8,769 nucleotides of DNA, taken from contig DAJQ01000053.1 in the NCBI GenBank assembly GCA_002496395.1, positions 1-8,769 of the forward strand, given 5' to 3'. The position numbers and the translations under genes were made by a program. The notes under the pieces were generated by a model. That model was not told the origin of the DNA and searched no databases. It worked only from the letters and a program-made list of their open reading frames with translations. Of this stretch, positions 5,791 to 8,769 are shown in pieces. This DNA comes from Methanocorpusculaceae archaeon UBA456 (GTDB lineage Archaea > Halobacteriota > Methanomicrobia > Methanomicrobiales > Methanocorpusculaceae). Numbering within the stretch: the first letter of the stretch is position 1; the number at the start of each line of letters is the position of its first letter.

Positions 5791-8769
5791 CCGTGCTCTC
5801 CCGCGAAGAGCGGGGTGCTCTCGATACCGCCGTCCAGGCAGCCCGCCGTGTGGCAGAAACAGGAGCACGAAACGCCCTCCTCGTCCTCGGTGTCTGTGAA
5901 GAGAAGAAACCGCCCCACCTGACAGAGGAGCAGGCGGAACTCCGGCGGCTGCTTCGTACAGAACTTCGGCGGCTTGGTGGAATCAATCCTGAAGGGTTTG
6001 AAGCACTGGTCAGGACGGTGGCGTATGAACAGTGGCACCGGATGCTCTTTGCACGGTTCCTTGCCGAGAACGACCTCCTCTTCCATCCAAAATACAAGGT
6101 TGCTGTCACACTCGCCGAGTGCGGGGAGATCGCCCGCGAAGAGAACCGGGATCTCTTTGAGCTTGCGGCTGAGTATGCCGAATGGATGCTCCCCGGCATC
6201 TTCAGGCAGGATGATCCGCTCCTTGCGATCCGGTATGCACCCGAAGATACCGCTGCACTCCAAGCGATCCTTGCCGGGATCTCGGATACCACCTTCCTTG
6301 CCGAAGATGCCCTCGGCTGGACCTACCAGTTCTGGCAGACCGAGAAGAAGAAAGAGGTGAATGCCTCTGAACGAAAGATCCAAGGGTATGATCTCTGTGC
6401 GGTCACCCAGCTCTTCACCGAGCCGTACATGGTACAGTTCCTGCTTGAGAACAGCCTCGGTGCCTGGTGGCTTGATCGTCATCCGGAGAGCCCGCTCCGA
6501 TCAGAATGGGTCTACTATAAAGATCAGGTGCAACATGACTTCTCCACCTGGCCTGTGAATATCGATGAACTCAAAATCCTCGATCCCTGCTGTGGATCCG
6601 GGCATTTCCTGGTCCGGGCGTTCCATATGCTCCTTGCGATGCGGCAGGAGCTGGGTCAGGATGATGAATCTGCCATCAAAGCGATCATCGAGAAGAATCT
6701 TCACGGTCTCGAGCTCGATCCCCGGTGCATCCAGATTGCCACCTTCGCCCTCGCACTTGAGGCATGGAAGGCGGGTTTCTCGCCGACTACATCCTACCTG
6801 CCGGTCCCAAACCTTGCCTGCACCGGCATCCCTATTAAAGCTGAGAAGGAGGAGTGGCTGAGCTTGGCAGGTGGCGACGGGCTGCTCGAAGGAGAGCTTG
6901 CGAAATACTATGAGCTCTTCAAGAATGCCGATACCCTCGGAAGCCTGATACAGGTCGAATCCGGGGGGACGCTTGCCGACCCTGCCACCCTGAAGAAGGC
7001 ATTTGAACAGGCAATCCGGCAGGAGAAGGATGCCGGAGATCCGGTTGCGGCAATATTTGGTGAGACGGCACATGGTGTGATGAAGGCGGTGGATCTTCTC
7101 TCACGTAAATATGATTGTGTCGTGACGAATGTGCCGTATCTATCACGGGGGAAGCAGGGGACTCTTCTGAAGGATTTCTGTGAAGAACGACACCCAGGTG
7201 CAAAAACTGATATCGCAACAGTCTTTCTCGATCGAATACTCAGGTTGTGTCGAAAGGGGGGTGCCGTCAGTGCTGTTCTGCCGCAGAATTGGCTCTTCCT
7301 GAAATCATATACGAAGTTCCGGGAGGAGTTGCTGAAGCAGGAGCGGTGGGAACTGCTGGCGAGGCTTGGACCAAAAGCATTCCAAACGCCAATGTGGGAC
7401 TTTAATGTACTCTTGTTTATTGGATCACATATACAGGCCCCTGAAGGGCACCTGCTCTGTGGGCTCGATGTATCAAATAAGCATGACGCGGCAAAGAAAG
7501 GTATTGCTTTACTGAATGTAGCGATCAAATGCGTAGGTCAGGCAAAACAGCTAAATAATCCTAATTTAAGTATAATATTAGATGACATTCAAGACTGTGA
7601 ATTACTTGAAATTATATCAACATCATATAAAGGAATTACAACCGGGGACGATCTAAAATACCGTAGATATATTTGGGAGTTCAAATTAAAAATTGATAAT
7701 ATTGTTTATTTCCAAAGTACAGTAAAATCATCCAAAGATTTTGGCGGATGCGAATCAGTTTTATTGTACGAATCTATGACTAATCCAATGCAGACTGGAG
7801 TTTACATTAGAGCCAGAGATGCAATTGGTAAAATGGGAGTCATTATCTCTCAAATGCAAAATCTACCTGCTTCTCAATATACTGGAACACCCTTCGACAC
7901 TAATGCTGGGGCTATCATCCCCCATGACCCCGCCCACATCCCCGCCATCTGGTGTTTCTGCTCCTCCCCCGAATACAATATAGCCGTCCGTGAGATCGAT
8001 CAAAGCCTGAAAGTCACCAATGCCACCCTCGTCAAAGTCCCCTTCGACCTCGAGCACTGGACGAAAGTCGCCGAGGAGCAGTACCCCCACGGTCTCCCTG
8101 ACCCCTACTCCGACGATCCCACCCAGTGGCTCTTCCATGGCCACCCCTGCGGCTCCGTCATCTGGGATGAGCAGACAAAACGGCTTGCGCATGGGCCGCT
8201 CCGGACAGATGGCACCGTCCTTCATGTCGCCATCGCCCGCCTCCTCGGATACCGCTGGCCTGCCGAGACCGATCCCGAGATGAAGCTTGCCGCAGAGGCG
8301 CGGGAGTGGGTGCAGCGGTGCGATGCCCTGCTTCCGTTCGCCGATGACGATGGGATTGCAGGTATTCCCTCGCTCCGGGGCGAAGGGCGGCTTGTGGATC
8401 GGCTGCGGGGGCTTCTTGCCGCCGCATACGGGACTGCCTGGTCGCCCGAGATGGAGAACGAACTCCTCCGGGCGGCTGGCTATACAAAGAATGACGGACG
8501 CCTGAAAGGGGATCTCGAAGGATTCCTCAGAAATGACTTCTTTGCCTCACATTCCCAGCTCTTCCACCACCGGCCGTTCATCTGGCAGGTCTGGGATGGG
8601 AGGCCGGATGGTTTCTCGGTCCTCCTCAACTACCACAAACTGGATCGGCGGAATCTTGAGCGGCTCATCTACACCTACCTCGGCGGCTGGATCACCCAAC
8701 AGCGATCCGAAGTCGCCGCCGGGAACCCCGGTGCAGAAGAGCGGCTCGTTGCGGCCCTCGACCTGAAAG
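5787..8769 (+). CDS. pglX: BREX adenine-specific DNA methyltransferase PglX (3' end beyond window)
   Basis: The frame is open for 994 codons to the window end; PglX is usually about 1,200 residues, so 200 or so may be missing. It is a gamma-class N6-adenine methyltransferase of the Eco57I/COG1002 type, marking host DNA in BREX. An N-terminal helical domain (1-250) precedes motif I DPCCGSGHF (266-274), which binds S-adenosylmethionine, then GLELDP (307-312), whose E309 should hold the ribose. The catalytic motif is NVPY (448-451), differing from the common NPPY in its second residue. After it comes YKGITTGDDLKYRRYIWEF (614-632), matching the G-TG-D---R--WE motif seen in this family near the target-recognition part. 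ATG 5787 overlaps the brxC stop as ATGA. Residues about 573-691 are coded by DNA far more AT-rich than the flanks, although the frame stays intact. Confidence 0.9.
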   Translation, partial: MTVLSREERGALDTAVQAARRVAETGARNALLVLGVCEEKKPPHLTEEQAELRRLLRTELRRLGGINPEGFEALVRTVAYEQWHRMLFARFLAENDLLFHPKYKVAVTLAECGEIAREENRDLFELAAEYAEWMLPGIFRQDDPLLAIRYAPEDTAALQAILAGISDTTFLAEDALGWTYQFWQTEKKKEVNASERKIQGYDLCAVTQLFTEPYMVQFLLENSLGAWWLDRHPESPLRSEWVYYKDQVQHDFSTWPVNIDELKILDPCCGSGHFLVRAFHMLLAMRQELGQDDESAIKAIIEKNLHGLELDPRCIQIATFALALEAWKAGFSPTTSYLPVPNLACTGIPIKAEKEEWLSLAGGDGLLEGELAKYYELFKNADTLGSLIQVESGGTLADPATLKKAFEQAIRQEKDAGDPVAAIFGETAHGVMKAVDLLSRKYDCVVTNVPYLSRGKQGTLLKDFCEERHPGAKTDIATVFLDRILRLCRKGGAVSAVLPQNWLFLKSYTKFREELLKQERWELLARLGPKAFQTPMWDFNVLLFIGSHIQAPEGHLLCGLDVSNKHDAAKKGIALLNVAIKCVGQAKQLNNPNLSIILDDIQDCELLEIISTSYKGITTGDDLKYRRYIWEFKLKIDNIVYFQSTVKSSKDFGGCESVLLYESMTNPMQTGVYIRARDAIGKMGVIISQMQNLPASQYTGTPFDTNAGAIIPHDPAHIPAIWCFCSSPEYNIAVREIDQSLKVTNATLVKVPFDLEHWTKVAEEQYPHGLPDPYSDDPTQWLFHGHPCGSVIWDEQTKRLAHGPLRTDGTVLHVAIARLLGYRWPAETDPEMKLAAEAREWVQRCDALLPFADDDGIAGIPSLRGEGRLVDRLRGLLAAAYGTAWSPEMENELLRAAGYTKNDGRLKGDLEGFLRNDFFASHSQLFHHRPFIWQVWDGRPDGFSVLLNYHKLDRRNLERLIYTYLGGWITQQRSEVAAGNPGAEERLVAALDLK
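7501..7860 (+). other. AT-rich block inside pglX, probable target-recognition segment of foreign origin
   Basis: I counted 116 G+C in these 360 bases (32%), against 39 of 60 (65%) at 8041-8100, 38 of 60 (63%) at 6121-6180 and 32 of 60 (53%) at 7141-7200. The fall starts at about 7490 and ends at about 7900. The reading frame continues with no stop, and the encoded residues (about 573-691) become rich in K, I, N and Y. The block keeps a family motif (G616, T619-G620-D621, W630-E631), so it reads as a homologous replacement rather than an inserted element. No repeats or transposase sequences mark its edges. Confidence 0.7.

Noticed and set aside
5508..6482. 324-codon open frame on the - strand across the brxC/pglX junction
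   Set aside because: It lies wholly antisense to two well-supported genes, has no recognisable motif, and its low-complexity, P/G/R/S-rich translation is typical of a frame opposite a GC-rich gene.
7501..7860. AT-rich block as an inserted mobile element or intein
   Set aside because: The frame is continuous, a family motif is kept inside the block, and there are no terminal repeats, intein splicing motifs or nuclease signature.
8158..8487. Antisense and alternate-frame open frames over the 3' part of pglX (also 7863-8225, 8020-8283, 8533-8766)
   Set aside because: They are compositional shadows of the GC-rich end of pglX, rich in S, P, R and G, with no start signals or domain features.
1..8769. 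CRISPR array, tRNA or rRNA genes
   Set aside because: No regularly spaced direct repeats and no tRNA- or rRNA-like sequence were seen on reading both strands; a structural RNA search was not possible here.

Overview
The window carries the front half of a BREX phage-defence operon on the + strand: brxA, brxB, brxC and the first 994 codons of pglX, which runs off the right end. On the - strand, to the left, lie a 5'-complete membrane/TPR-like gene that runs off the left end and a 58-codon ORF that looks like the decayed start of an Mrr-type restriction gene.

The organism is probably an archaeon, and a Methanomicrobia-like methanogen is my best guess. A textbook archaeal TATA box lies 23 to 32 bases before the GTG start of brxA, with no ribosome-binding site between them, which fits a leaderless transcript. 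Later genes have GGAGG or GGTGAT sites, as expected for archaeal 16S rRNA ends. The lineage below Archaea is a guess from codon and protein style; there is no rRNA or marker gene.

Layout: 1-645 (-) unknown membrane protein with a TPR-like tail. 657-833 (-) restriction-gene remnant. 834-996 divergent intergenic stretch with the operon promoter. 997-1767 brxA. 1774-2319 brxB. 2323-5790 brxC. 5787-8769 pglX, partial. The four BREX genes are separated by 6, 3 and -4 bases and are almost certainly one transcript. No gap longer than 300 bases lacks a gene.

In BREX, PglX methylates a non-palindromic motif to mark host DNA, BrxC is a large P-loop ATPase, and BrxA and BrxB are small accessory proteins needed for defence. 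The remaining expected parts (pglZ, then brxL or brxD/brxHI) should lie beyond the right edge. The A-B-C-PglX order fits types 1, 5 and 6, and the window cannot choose between them.

The most striking signal is compositional. The region left of the operon is very AT-rich (about 23% GC in 601-660), brxA is near 45-50% in sampled lines, and pglX is 53-65% in sampled lines on both sides of a sharp 32% GC block (7501-7860). That block holds the likely target-recognition part of the methyltransferase, suggesting a recent exchange of specificity sequence.
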